A stretch of 64,000 nt of DNA from Streptococcus sanguinis (GTDB lineage Bacteria > Bacillota > Bacilli > Lactobacillales > Streptococcaceae): the NCBI GenBank assembly GCA_013378335.1, contig CP040556.1, positions 1,984,001 through 2,048,000 of the forward strand, read 5' to 3'. The first letter of the stretch is position 1. Every line of letters begins with the position of its first letter. Of this stretch, positions 1 through 10,463 are shown in pieces. Both the position numbers and the translations under genes were made by a program. The notes below the pieces were generated by a model. That model was not told the origin of the DNA and did not search any database. It saw only the letters and a program-made list of their open reading frames with translations.

Positions 1-451
1 TGAGCTGAATCGCCTCAAAGTTAAGGAGCTGCCCTATAACAACAAGCAGCTAATCGCTGCCGCAACGCTCAGTGCTCCCTTCTTCTCCATCATGTTTGGC
101 GGAAACTTCTACGATGCTTTGGGGGCTGCCATTGCTACCTTCTTTGGCTTTGCCTTCTCTTTGTATGTTGACAAATATATCCGTATCCCTTTTGTGACAG
201 CTTTTGCTGGAGCCTTCGTCTTTGGACTGCTGGCTCATATCTGGACACGCTATTCTGGTTTTAACTCCACAGATGATTTGATTATTGCGGGTTCTGTCAT
301 GCCTTTTGTGCCTGGCATTGCTCTGACCAACTCTGTGCGTGACATCATGACCAACCATATCAACTCTGGGATGAGCAAGCTCTTTGAATCGCTCCTCATC
401 ACTCTTGCTCTCGGTGCAGGTACCTCTGTCGCCCTCCTTATTATGAAATAA
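1..451 (+). CDS. Threonine/serine exporter, N-terminal-type subunit (3' part only)
   Basis: The 5' end lies outside the window; the frame is open from base 2. The visible ~149 residues are hydrophobic with several membrane segments and short polar loops. They include a glycine/alanine-rich helix pair and a VMPFVPGIALTNSVRDI stretch typical of the ThrE/DUF1212 family of amino-acid exporters. A second, shorter ThrE-type protein follows after 4 bp. Streptococci and other Firmicutes commonly split ThrE into two adjacent genes, which probably form one membrane complex. Substrate assignment rests on the family only. Confidence 0.8.
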   Translation, partial: ELNRLKVKELPYNNKQLIAAATLSAPFFSIMFGGNFYDALGAAIATFFGFAFSLYVDKYIRIPFVTAFAGAFVFGLLAHIWTRYSGFNSTDDLIIAGSVMPFVPGIALTNSVRDIMTNHINSGMSKLFESLLITLALGAGTSVALLIMK

Positions 452-455
452 GCCT

Positions 456-923
456 ATGACAATCTTGACTTTCTTACTGCAAGCAGTTGCCAGCCTACTG
501 GCCATCATTACCTTTTTAATCGTTCTAAATGTTCAGCGCAGTATGCTGATTCCCGGCGGAGTGCTGGGAATGGCTATTTGGCTACTCTATCTCCTGCTCA
601 AAGGACCGACTAACGTCATCATAGCAACCTTTGTGGCTGCTATCATTGGTTCCTGCGTCAGCCAAATCCTCAGTATTATCTACAAAACGCCTGCAGTCGT
701 CTTTATCCTGGCCATTCTTGCGCCTCTGGTTCCAGGCTACATTTCCTATCGGACGACTGCCTTCCTTGTCACTGGTGACTACAGCCAGGCTATGATTCAC
801 GCCACTCTGGTGGTCATTCTGGCCTTGGTCATCTCGATCGGCATGGCCAGCGGCACCGTCGTACTCAAGCTCTACCACTACTTAAAAAAACGTCAAACCA
901 AACTCACAGCAAACAAACAGTAG
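456..923 (+). CDS. Threonine/serine exporter family protein, second subunit (ThrE2/DUF3815 type)
   Basis: A 155-residue integral membrane protein with four to five hydrophobic segments and a basic C-terminal tail (KKRQTK). It starts 4 bp after the upstream exporter gene, so the two are almost certainly co-transcribed and co-translated. The central LAPLVPGYISYRT segment echoes the VMPFVPG motif of the first subunit, as expected for the two homologous halves of a ThrE exporter. Its TAG stop lies inside the stem of the terminator that follows. Confidence 0.8.
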   Translation: MTILTFLLQAVASLLAIITFLIVLNVQRSMLIPGGVLGMAIWLLYLLLKGPTNVIIATFVAAIIGSCVSQILSIIYKTPAVVFILAILAPLVPGYISYRTTAFLVTGDYSQAMIHATLVVILALVISIGMASGTVVLKLYHYLKKRQTKLTANKQ

Positions 924-946
924 GACCATCTGCTGTTTTTTCTTTT
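917..946 (+). terminator. Rho-independent terminator of the exporter operon
   Basis: A 7-bp stem (ACAGTAG with CTGCTGT, one G-T pair) with a 6-nt loop is followed by TTTTTTCTTTT. The stop codon of the preceding gene is part of the stem. Confidence 0.8.
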
Positions 947-1011
947 GGCAAAATACATCTTAAGCCTGATTTAACTGTGATTAGATGTTTTTGTAAGAGT
1001 TTTATTCCTAA

Positions 1012-1023
1012 GTATGGTAAAAT
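1012..1023 (+). promoter_or_regulatory. Extended -10 promoter of mvaS-mvaA
   Basis: The -10 element TAAAAT (1018-1023) is preceded by TATGG, a TG-type extended -10 as often seen in streptococci. No good -35 box is visible at 17 bp. The predicted start lies about 40 nt upstream of the mvaS ATG, which has AAAGAGG as ribosome binding site. Confidence 0.5.
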
Positions 1024-1069
1024 AGTCTTCGGAATATACTAGAATAAAAGGATTTAAAGAGGTCTTATA

Positions 1070-2248
1070 ATGACAATCGGAATCGACAAAATCGGTTTTG
1101 CAACCAGTAATTATGTTTTAAAATTAAATGATTTAGCAATAGCACGAGATACTGACCCAGAAAAGCTTAGCAAGGGTCTCTTGCTCAAGGAACTCAGCAT
1201 TGCTCCTCTGACTGAGGATATTGTTACCTTGGGAGCAGCGGCAGCAGAGCCCATTCTGACAGCAGAGGACAAAGAAAAGATTGATATGGTCATCGTGGCT
1301 ACTGAATCAGGAATTGACCAGAGCAAGGCGGCGGCCGTTTTTGTCCACGGTCTTTTAGGCATCCAGCCCTTTGCCCGCAGCTTTGAAATCAAGGAAGCCT
1401 GCTATGGAGCAACTGCTGCACTGGACTATGCCAAGCTCCATATCGAAAAACATCCAGACAGCAAAGTTTTGGTGTTAGCTAGTGATATTGCCAAGTATGG
1501 CATTAACACACCGGGAGAGCCAACGCAGGGAGCGGGAGCTATTTCTATGCTGATTAGTAGCAATCCTCGTATCCTCGCTTTCAATGATGATAATGTAGCT
1601 CAGACCCGCGATGTCATGGATTTTTGGCGCCCAAATTACTCGACAACACCTTATGTCAACGGGCTCTATTCAACCCAGCAGTATCTGGATAGCTTAAAGA
1701 CAACTTGGACGGAGTACCAAAAACGCCACAAGCTGGCTCTCAAAGATTTTGCGGCCTACTGCTTCCACCTGCCTTATCCAAAATTGGCCCTTAAAGGCCT
1801 CAATAAAATCATGGATAAAAGCCTGCCCCAAGAGCAGCAAGACCAGCTTAGAGAGAACTTTGAAGCCTCTATTCTCTACAGCCAAAAAGTTGGAAATATC
1901 TATACAGGCTCCCTCTTCCTAGGCCTCCTATCTCTTTTAGAAAACTCTGACAACCTCAAGGCTGGCGATCGGATTGCCCTTTTCGGCTATGGCAGCGGAG
2001 CTGTCTCTGAAATCTTTAGTGCCAATTTGGTAGAGGGCTATGAAAAGCATCTATCCAAGACACGCCTAGAGGAATTAGACCAGCGTCAGGCTCTTTCCAT
2101 CCCGGATTACGAGCGCATCTTTTTTGAAGAAGCTGAGCTGGATGCGGAAGGCAATGCCAGCTTCTCTGGCTATGAAAACCAAAGCTTTGCTCTGGCGGAA
2201 ATTGCAGAGCACCAGCGTAAGTATATCAAAGTTGAGAAATCATCATGA
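1070..2248 (+). CDS. mvaS: Hydroxymethylglutaryl-CoA synthase
   Basis: Condenses acetyl-CoA with acetoacetyl-CoA to HMG-CoA, the first committed carbon-building step of the mevalonate route to isopentenyl diphosphate. At 392 residues it has the usual length of the bacterial enzyme. The catalytic residues known from the enterococcal enzyme are present: Glu79 (VATES), Cys111 (EACYGATA) and His233 (FHLPY). The stop codon overlaps the mvaA start by 4 bp (ATGA), so the two are translationally coupled. The kinase and decarboxylase steps are on the opposite strand just downstream, facing this operon. Confidence 0.97.
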   Translation: MTIGIDKIGFATSNYVLKLNDLAIARDTDPEKLSKGLLLKELSIAPLTEDIVTLGAAAAEPILTAEDKEKIDMVIVATESGIDQSKAAAVFVHGLLGIQPFARSFEIKEACYGATAALDYAKLHIEKHPDSKVLVLASDIAKYGINTPGEPTQGAGAISMLISSNPRILAFNDDNVAQTRDVMDFWRPNYSTTPYVNGLYSTQQYLDSLKTTWTEYQKRHKLALKDFAAYCFHLPYPKLALKGLNKIMDKSLPQEQQDQLRENFEASILYSQKVGNIYTGSLFLGLLSLLENSDNLKAGDRIALFGYGSGAVSEIFSANLVEGYEKHLSKTRLEELDQRQALSIPDYERIFFEEAELDAEGNASFSGYENQSFALAEIAEHQRKYIKVEKSS

Positions 2249-3519
2249 AAGTAAACTGGACTGGATTTTCTAAAAAAACTCCTGCTGAACGGCTGCAGAT
2301 GTTGAGAGAAAAGGAACTTTTACAAGATGAACATTGGCAGCGGCTAGACAGTCAGCAGACTTTGCCTTTGGAAACAGCCAACCAGATGAGTGAAAATGTA
2401 CTGGCCACTCTGGCCCTGCCCTACTCTCTGGTGCCAGACTTTCTGGTGGATGGTAAGACCTATCAAGTTCCTTTTGTGACAGAAGAGCCATCTGTGGTAG
2501 CAGCGGCTAGCTTTGCCGCTAAGATTATCAAACGTTCAGGCGGATTTGAGACAAAGGTCCACAAACGCCAGATGATTGGGCAGATTGCCCTCCATCAGGT
2601 TGAAAAAGTTGACCAAGCCATCAAAGATGTTCTCAAAAAAAAGAAAGAGTTGCTGGAACAGGCCAACCAAGCCTATCCATCAATTGTGGCCCGTGGTGGT
2701 GGAGCTAGAGATTTCTGGCTGGAGCAAAAGGAAGACTTCCTCATTTTCTATCTATCTGTGGATACGCAGGAAGCCATGGGAGCCAATATGCTCAACACTA
2801 TGCTGGAGACCCTCACCCTTTCTCTGGAAGAGCTGACTGGCGGTAAGAGTCTGATGGCTATCCTATCAAACTATGCAACAGATAGCCTGGTAACGGCCCG
2901 CTGTGTCATTGACTATCGCTTTCTCAGCCGAGATAAGGCTGAAGCGGAGCTACTTGCCGATAAGATGCAGCTAGCTAGCAAGCTAGCCCAGGTCGACCCT
3001 TACCGAGCAGCTACCCACAATAAAGGCATCTTTAATGGTATTGATGCTTTGGTATTGGCTACTGGAAATGACTGGAGGGCTCTGGAAGCCGGTGCGCATG
3101 CCTATGCCAGCCGAGAAGGAAGCTACCGCGGCCTCTCTACTTGGACGGCAGACCCAGTCACACGCCAGCTTCGTGGTCAGATGACCCTGCCCATGCCCAT
3201 TGCGACTAAGGGAGGGTCCATTGGCCTCAATCCCACAGTGGCAGCCAGTTTTGACTTGCTAGGGCAGCCTCAGGCCAAGGACTTAGCTTCCCTCATCGTT
3301 TCAGTCGGATTGGCACAAAACTTCGCTGCTCTCAAAGCCCTGGTCAGCACTGGCATCCAAGCCGGACACATGAAATTGCAAGCTAAATCTTTAGCATTGC
3401 AGGCTGGAGCCCAAGACGAAGAAATTACTGCTGTCGTCAGTCGTTTAACAGCCAAGAAGACTTTCAACCTCGCTGCTGCTCAGGAAATACTAGCTGACTT
3501 ACGAAAACAGGACAAGTAG
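2245..3519 (+). CDS. mvaA: Hydroxymethylglutaryl-CoA reductase, class II
   Basis: Reduces HMG-CoA to mevalonate. The 424-residue protein shows class II (bacterial) landmarks: the catalytic Glu in the TEEPSV motif near residue 81, the lysine in HNKGI near 260, the aspartate in ATGNDWRA near 277, and the histidine in AGHMKL near 375. Unlike enterococcal MvaE it is not fused to an acetoacetyl-CoA thiolase, so that activity must be encoded elsewhere. It overlaps mvaS by 4 bp. The stop codon abuts the left end of an R1 repeat that has been split by an insertion sequence. Confidence 0.96.
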   Translation: MKVNWTGFSKKTPAERLQMLREKELLQDEHWQRLDSQQTLPLETANQMSENVLATLALPYSLVPDFLVDGKTYQVPFVTEEPSVVAAASFAAKIIKRSGGFETKVHKRQMIGQIALHQVEKVDQAIKDVLKKKKELLEQANQAYPSIVARGGGARDFWLEQKEDFLIFYLSVDTQEAMGANMLNTMLETLTLSLEELTGGKSLMAILSNYATDSLVTARCVIDYRFLSRDKAEAELLADKMQLASKLAQVDPYRAATHNKGIFNGIDALVLATGNDWRALEAGAHAYASREGSYRGLSTWTADPVTRQLRGQMTLPMPIATKGGSIGLNPTVAASFDLLGQPQAKDLASLIVSVGLAQNFAALKALVSTGIQAGHMKLQAKSLALQAGAQDEEITAVVSRLTAKKTFNLAAAQEILADLRKQDK

Positions 3520-3553
3520 AGTTTGGGACAAAAAGATTTCAATTTTTAAAAAT

Positions 3554-4600
3554 CCCAATTTGTAAAATTAAGCTAGACAGAAAAAGCCATCTATGTTAGG
3601 CTCAGATAAACACCACATTTGTCTGAAAGGAACTAACATAAATGATCTATACTCATCTTACCACAAACGAGCTTGTAATGATAGAGGCTTACTACAAAGA
3701 AGGTATAAAAGTTACAGATATTATAAAAGCTCTTGGAAGATCAAAACAGACCATCTACAATGTCATCAACTATCTGAAAGAAGGGCACTCTGCCTATGAC
3801 TACTATGAACGGTATAAAGTCAATAAGAAACGATGTGGTCGGAATAAAACAAGGCTTATACAATCAGAAAAAAATTTTATCCAAACTCATTTGGAACAAA
3901 ATTGGAGCCTTGATGTCATTAAAGGAACTTATCCAGATAGGGTTTCTTGTTCTATGAGAACTCTCTATCGACTAGCAGACCGTGGTATTCTAAAGAAAGA
4001 GGATCTCCCTTGGAAAGGCAAAAGAAAACCAAATGGTCATAGCGAAAAACGAGGAAAACAAGCGTTTCGCAGAGATTTACGTGAGAGAGCAGCCATTTAT
4101 CCTAATTTTAAGACAGAATTTGGTCATCTAGAAGGGGATACCATTGTTGGCGAGAAACACAAAAGTGCGGTTATTACCTTGGTAGAACGCCTCTCAAAAG
4201 CCATCATCACACTGAAAACTAATGGACGGAAAGCAAGTGATATTGAGGTTTCCATCAATCAATGGTTGTCTCAAGTTCCCAGCCATCTTTTTAAGTCGAT
4301 AACTTTTGATTGTGGGAAAGAATTTTCTAATTGGAAGTCTATTTCGAATGCGCATGACATTGATATTTTCTTTGCGGATCCAGGCTGTCCTGGTCAAAGA
4401 GGCCTCAATGAACATTCTAATGGCTTATTAAGACGAAATGGATTACCGAAACAAATGGATTTTACTGCTATTTCTCAAAATTATTTATCAGCTATCGCTG
4501 ATAAAAGAAATAGAATTCCTAGGAAATCTTTAAATTATCAAACACCATACCAAGTTTTTCTGAGTTACTTGAAAAGTCTAACTTAATTTGACAATTTAGG
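3554..4600 (+). mobile_element. IS30-family insertion sequence (IS1239-like), complete
   Basis: The element is 1047 bp and carries one transposase gene. Its ends are imperfect inverted repeats: CCCAATTTGTAAAATTAAG at the left matches the complement of the right end at 16 of 19 positions. Both sides are flanked by AAT (3551-3553 and 4601-4603), fitting the short target duplication of this family. Comparison with intact R1 copies shows the insertion point directly. Both ends and the transposase frame are intact, so it may still be active. The IS1239 likeness is from memory of streptococcal IS30 elements. Confidence 0.88.
3642..4586 (+). CDS. IS30-family transposase
   Basis: A 314-residue DDE transposase with an N-terminal helix-turn-helix (TTNELVMIEAYYKEG..., residues 1-50) that should bind the terminal repeats. 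The catalytic triad is visible: Asp in LEGDTIVG, Asp in TFDCGKEF, and Glu in GLNEHSNG, in the order and spacing of the IS30 family. The ATG has AAAGGA upstream. The frame is uninterrupted and ends 14 bp before the right end of the element. Confidence 0.95.
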   Translation: MIYTHLTTNELVMIEAYYKEGIKVTDIIKALGRSKQTIYNVINYLKEGHSAYDYYERYKVNKKRCGRNKTRLIQSEKNFIQTHLEQNWSLDVIKGTYPDRVSCSMRTLYRLADRGILKKEDLPWKGKRKPNGHSEKRGKQAFRRDLRERAAIYPNFKTEFGHLEGDTIVGEKHKSAVITLVERLSKAIITLKTNGRKASDIEVSINQWLSQVPSHLFKSITFDCGKEFSNWKSISNAHDIDIFFADPGCPGQRGLNEHSNGLLRRNGLPKQMDFTAISQNYLSAIADKRNRIPRKSLNYQTPYQVFLSYLKSLT

Positions 4601-4746
4601 AATATTAATTATTAAGCCCTTCAAATCTATAATTAAATGCGAAAAGCGAACAAAGCAGAATTCTGATTACCAGAAAACTAGTTTTGTTCGCTTTTTATAT
4701 TTAAGGCTGGACTTTTGTCCCAGACTCTTGTATGTCTTTATGCTAT

Positions 4747-6743
<1,997 letters not shown>

Positions 6744-6754
<11 letters not shown>

Positions 6755-7691
6755 CTGACAAGTCCTTTGTTTTGGAGACGATAAGCCGGTAGTCCTTCTC
6801 AAAAATAGCCACCAGATGGTCTAGGTCTTCCTCCAAGCAGAGCACCTTGACATTGGGCCCTGCGTCCATGGTAAAGTAGCAACGCTCGCCCTGCTCCCGC
6901 AGCTTTCTGACAGCATTCATAGCTTGGTAAGACTCCTCTGTCAGATAAGAAAAGGGAGGATAAGCTTTTTCTGTTGTAGCATGCATCCTAAGCGCATTTT
7001 CTTCCGTCAGCTGACCAACCTTGGCAAAATCATTGTCCTGCAAATAGCCTAGCATGGCCTGATAATCCAAGGCAGACTGGGCAATCCAATCTGGGAAAAT
7101 CGTGGAAGTTTTAGCACAGAGCTCCATACCGTCGCGGCTGGAAATGGGCTTTTTCTCATCGTGCAGAACCAGCATAATCATGGCTAGCTTTAAATCCGTC
7201 TTGACTGGATAGATGGCCCCACTGTCCTTATCCCAGGCCGCTAGCGGACCAAAGAAAGAGCGAGCAGAGGACCCTGAAGCAAACTTGGCCAGCTGAGCCA
7301 GTTCTTCCGTCTGATAGCCCGTCTGAAAATAGGCATTGCAGGCCTTGACTAGGGCTGACAGACCGCTGGAGCTGGAAGACAGACCCGCTGCTGTTGGCAT
7401 ATTGTTACTGGTATCAACTCGGACAAAACCATCTTCTGGAGAGCGAAAACGGTCAATAATCTTACTGATTTTGGCATGTTCTGCCGGGCTTTGCAGCTGA
7501 CCGTCAATATAAAACTCATCTCCAGTCGCTGTATCCGGCAAAGGACTCAGCTGGGTCTCGGTATACATATTTTCCAGTGTCAGTGAGATACTGCTGGTAG
7601 ACGGAATCATCTTTTCTGCATTTTTCTTCCCCCAATATTTGACAATTGCAATATTGGCATAGGATTTGACACTTACAGGCTTTCGATCCAT
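6744..7691 (-). CDS. mvaD: Diphosphomevalonate decarboxylase
   Basis: ATP-dependent decarboxylation of mevalonate 5-diphosphate to isopentenyl diphosphate. The 315-residue protein begins with the family signature SVKSYANIAIVKYWGK and carries the GHMP phosphate-binding loop AAGLSSSSSGLSAL near residue 100. The catalytic Asp is probably the one in TMDAGPNVKVLC near residue 275. It overlaps mvk by 19 bp upstream and mvaK2 by 11 bp downstream, indicating tight translational coupling. Confidence 0.96.
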
Positions 7692-8551
7692 GTATTAATG
7701 GCCCCTTTCTCTCTCAATAAGGCGGCTAAGGCCTCCGCCTGACTTTTTTCTCCTACAAGAGCAATGACACAGCCGCCCAGACCGCCGCCGCTCATTTTAG
7801 CACCCAAAGCTCCATTTTCAAGAGCTGCCGCTACCAGCTCATCTGCTTTCTGGCAGGAAACTCCTAGCTTGGCTAGCTTCTCATGAGCCTTGGTCATAGC
7901 TTGACCCATAGTCATCAGGTCCTTGATAGAAATGGCCTTCTCAAGGATTTTCGTTAAATTACCCAATTCCTGCAGCAAAGGCAGAGCCTTTTGACCCTGA
8001 CTTTCTACAGCACGGATGGCTTCGCGGGTATGACCGTGAATGCCCGTATCTGCAATCACTAAAAAAGCATCCAGACCCAGCTCAATTTCACTGAAACCAA
8101 AGTTGCGAATGAACTTAATAGCTACATCACTGAGGCAGGTCTTGGCATCAAGCCCGCTGGGATTCATATGGGCAATCATCTCTGCCCGATTGGCTAGAAT
8201 CTCCAGTGTTTGGTCATCCAATTCTTCCTCAAAGTAGTCGAAGACCGCCCGAATAGCCGCAATACTAACTGCGGCTGAAGAGCCCATCCCCCTCTTTTCA
8301 GGGACCATGGACTCCACCTGACAGCGAATCTTAGCCCCTTGCCGACCGAGATGTTCTAGACAGGCAAAAACAGCCATGGACAGCGTATCCTCAGCGTAGA
8401 GGGTCCAGGCCCGCTCAGACGGAAAGACCTGACAGGTCACTTCGATACGATTAAGAGGCAGGGAAATGGCCGGATAGCCGTAAACCACTGAATGCTCTCC
8501 CATTAAAATAATTTTACTGTGTGCCTTGCCGACACCGATTTTTTTTGTCAT
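7673..8551 (-). CDS. mvk: Mevalonate kinase
   Basis: Phosphorylates mevalonate, the entry step of the operon. This 292-residue GHMP kinase has the N-terminal GKAHSKIILMGEHSVVYG motif, the ATP loop KRGMGSSAAVS near residue 90, and the C-terminal KMSGGGLGGCVIAL motif. In S. pneumoniae this enzyme is feedback-inhibited by diphosphomevalonate (family knowledge, not visible here). It is first in the operon mvk-mvaD-mvaK2-fni. I could not identify a convincing promoter in the ~150 bp upstream. Confidence 0.96.
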   Translation of the reverse strand: MTKKIGVGKAHSKIILMGEHSVVYGYPAISLPLNRIEVTCQVFPSERAWTLYAEDTLSMAVFACLEHLGRQGAKIRCQVESMVPEKRGMGSSAAVSIAAIRAVFDYFEEELDDQTLEILANRAEMIAHMNPSGLDAKTCLSDVAIKFIRNFGFSEIELGLDAFLVIADTGIHGHTREAIRAVESQGQKALPLLQELGNLTKILEKAISIKDLMTMGQAMTKAHEKLAKLGVSCQKADELVAAALENGALGAKMSGGGLGGCVIALVGEKSQAEALAALLREKGAINTWIESL

Positions 8552-8669
8552 AGTCTTCTCTTATCTGTAGATTCTCTCTATCTTATTTTAATATACTTTG
8601 GCAAAAAAAGCGATTTTTATTAAGAGGAAATCACTGGGGCTTGAGACCGATATTTATATAGGCAGACAT

Positions 8670-8698
8670 GATAAAACTCCGGGGCTTGCAGCCGGAGT
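8670..8698 (-). terminator. Terminator of the serine hydrolase gene
   Basis: On the minus strand ACTCCGG, an 8-9 nt loop and CCGGAGT are followed by TTTTATC, directly after the hydrolase stop codon. Confidence 0.8.
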
Positions 8699-8701
8699 CT
8701 T

Positions 8702-9637
8702 TTAAAGTTCTATTCTTATCAGATCCATCAGCTGGTTCCGATCTAAGATCCATTGAGCACGCTCGTCTTTTTCATAGGTTCGGTTGGACAGAAAAATAGC
8801 CGCCTTTTGCTCCTCGCGATTATACATGATAAAGGTTCCCGTGTAGCCAGTGTGGTCCAGCCAGCTGCCTTCTAGATTCCAGGCTAGACTGCGCCTTTTA
8901 CCCGGCTCTTTAGAAAAATTCTGGGTCAGATTGGCCGCAAAGTCATCCTGCAGATAATGTTCCAGAAATATTTCCAAATCCCTGAGAGTGGAAAATAAGC
9001 CTGCACTGCCAGCATGTCGTCCCAGTACACGTCCCTTAGGGTCATGAACCTGACCATCCTGGACACCGCGAACGGTCGGCACAGCTCCTGGAACTGGACC
9101 AAAACCAGTCTCAGCCAAACCCCAAGGCTGGAAAATTTGACTTTGAAAAATCTGATTCAAGGACTGACCGTAGATTTCTTCCAACATAAAGCCCAAGAGC
9201 AGAAAATTCACATCTGTATAGCGGAAGGTCTTATCTTCAAGAACCGTCAAATGATTGAGTGCTTCTTTCAACTCAGGAGCTGTCAGCTGGTCACGATTGG
9301 GAATAAAGGGATCCAGCCCAGATGTGTGGGTCAAAAGCTGACGCAAGGTAACATCTTCTCGATGAAAGGCCGAATAATAATGCTGCAAGGGCAAATCCAG
9401 CTCCAGCTTGCCCTGCTCATACAAAAAGGCTGCCAGAGTGCCAACTCCGACCACCTTGCTGACGCTAGCCAAGTCATAGACCAAACCCGCTTGAGTTGCC
9501 TTTTTTTCTTGCGGATCAGCTAGACCAAAGTAGAATTCCTGCCACTGGCCAGCTTGATACAAGGCCAGACTAGCACCGGGATAGATGCCGTCTTTCAGCT
9601 GTTCTTGGATTTTACTGATGATTTTTTCTAGAGTCAT
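8702..9637 (-). CDS. Beta-lactamase-like serine hydrolase (class C / penicillin-binding-protein fold)
   Basis: A 311-residue member of the beta-lactamase/esterase superfamily. The nucleophile motif SxxK is S58-V-S-K61 (DLASVSK). The second motif is YTDVNF near residue 140, and LLTHTSG precedes it, as in D-Ala-D-Ala carboxypeptidase-like esterases. No signal peptide is apparent, so a cytoplasmic esterase or peptidase is as likely as a cell-wall enzyme. The true substrate is unknown. Its start overlaps the stop of cppA by 4 bp, so the two form an operon. Confidence 0.85.
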   Translation of the reverse strand: MTLEKIISKIQEQLKDGIYPGASLALYQAGQWQEFYFGLADPQEKKATQAGLVYDLASVSKVVGVGTLAAFLYEQGKLELDLPLQHYYSAFHREDVTLRQLLTHTSGLDPFIPNRDQLTAPELKEALNHLTVLEDKTFRYTDVNFLLLGFMLEEIYGQSLNQIFQSQIFQPWGLAETGFGPVPGAVPTVRGVQDGQVHDPKGRVLGRHAGSAGLFSTLRDLEIFLEHYLQDDFAANLTQNFSKEPGKRRSLAWNLEGSWLDHTGYTGTFIMYNREEQKAAIFLSNRTYEKDERAQWILDRNQLMDLIRIEL

Positions 9638-10368
9638 GCTTCAAACCACAATTCAATCTTGCTAGAATCCTGACTCAGCAGGAATTTATCTGACTTGGGT
9701 ACAAAGACCTCGCGTCCTTCAAAGATAGGACGCAGGACAGCGGTTTCTAAATGATTGACCTGAGCTTTGAGCATGGTCAAGTCCCAAGTTAGGGCATTGT
9801 CTGTCTGCAAGTCTTGACCCTCTGCTTCTGTAAATGTCAGGAAATCCAGCGCATTTTCAATCTTGCTGTAAAATTCTTGGGCTGCATTGGCATCAGGCAC
9901 ACGAATTTCTACTGTCTCTATCTCAAATTGACTAAGACCGATGAAGTCCTCTTGCTTTTCAAAGTCAGGAACCTCCGCCACTTCTTGCAGACTTGCTCTA
10001 TTCTCTTCTGCATGCAGGAGAACTAGGTCGCCTTCTGGCGACAGGGCTTCAAAAGCATAGCCTTTCTCTCCTTGATACAGCTTTGTCCAAGCAGGCTTTT
10101 GAGCCAATAGAGACTCGATTTCTTTAGCATCTGCAACCTTGACAACGATTCTGGCTAATTTTTTAGGACCTTTTACTCGCCGAGACCGCATACTGGGTGA
10201 TTCTTCCAGCTGCAGTTTCTCAGTCTTGGTCTGATCTCCCAAGGACAGAAAAGCAGCTTCCTCTAAAAGGGCCTTCATGCCCAGCTGATTTACAAAAAAT
10301 TCTTGATTTAAATGACGATTATTTATCTTTAATACAGGGATAATTCTAATAATATGATTCGCGCTCAT
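9634..10368 (-). CDS. cppA: CppA family protein (described as C3-degrading proteinase)
   Basis: The 244-residue protein matches streptococcal CppA throughout as I recall it: IIRIIPVLKINNR at the N terminus, ALLEEAAFLSLGDQTK, KKLARIVVKV, and LELWFE-like IELWFEA at the end. The fold is predicted to be two VOC (glyoxalase-like) modules. The complement C3-cleaving activity comes from early work on pneumococcus and does not sit easily with a VOC fold and no signal peptide, so the function should be taken cautiously. Overlaps the downstream hydrolase gene by 4 bp. Confidence 0.88.
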   Translation of the reverse strand: MSANHIIRIIPVLKINNRHLNQEFFVNQLGMKALLEEAAFLSLGDQTKTEKLQLEESPSMRSRRVKGPKKLARIVVKVADAKEIESLLAQKPAWTKLYQGEKGYAFEALSPEGDLVLLHAEENRASLQEVAEVPDFEKQEDFIGLSQFEIETVEIRVPDANAAQEFYSKIENALDFLTFTEAEGQDLQTDNALTWDLTMLKAQVNHLETAVLRPIFEGREVFVPKSDKFLLSQDSSKIELWFEA

Positions 10369-10463
10369 AATTCCTCCAAACCATTTTATTGTAATGGATT
10401 TTCATCTTTTTGACAAGAAATTATGCGCAAATAAACAATTTTTAAAACAAGAAAGCCTTGGAT

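Larger units (their letters stand above)
3518..4728. repeat. R1 intergenic repeat, copy 1, interrupted by an IS30-family element
   Basis: The left part (3518-3553) and right part (4604-4728) together match the uninterrupted R1 copies near 15.7 and 28.0 kb. The outer ends are complementary: GAGTTTGGGACAAAA on the left and TTTTGTCCCAGACTC on the right. An internal hairpin pairs AAAGCGAACAAA with TTTGTTCGCTTT. It lies between the convergent mvaA and fni genes, and the outer stem and internal hairpin with T runs could terminate both. The insertion sequence occupies 3554-4600. Confidence 0.85.

Noticed and set aside
3518..4728. A larger composite transposon around the IS
   Set aside because: Only one IS copy is present and the flanking genes are core mevalonate genes; the outer matches belong to the R1 repeat.
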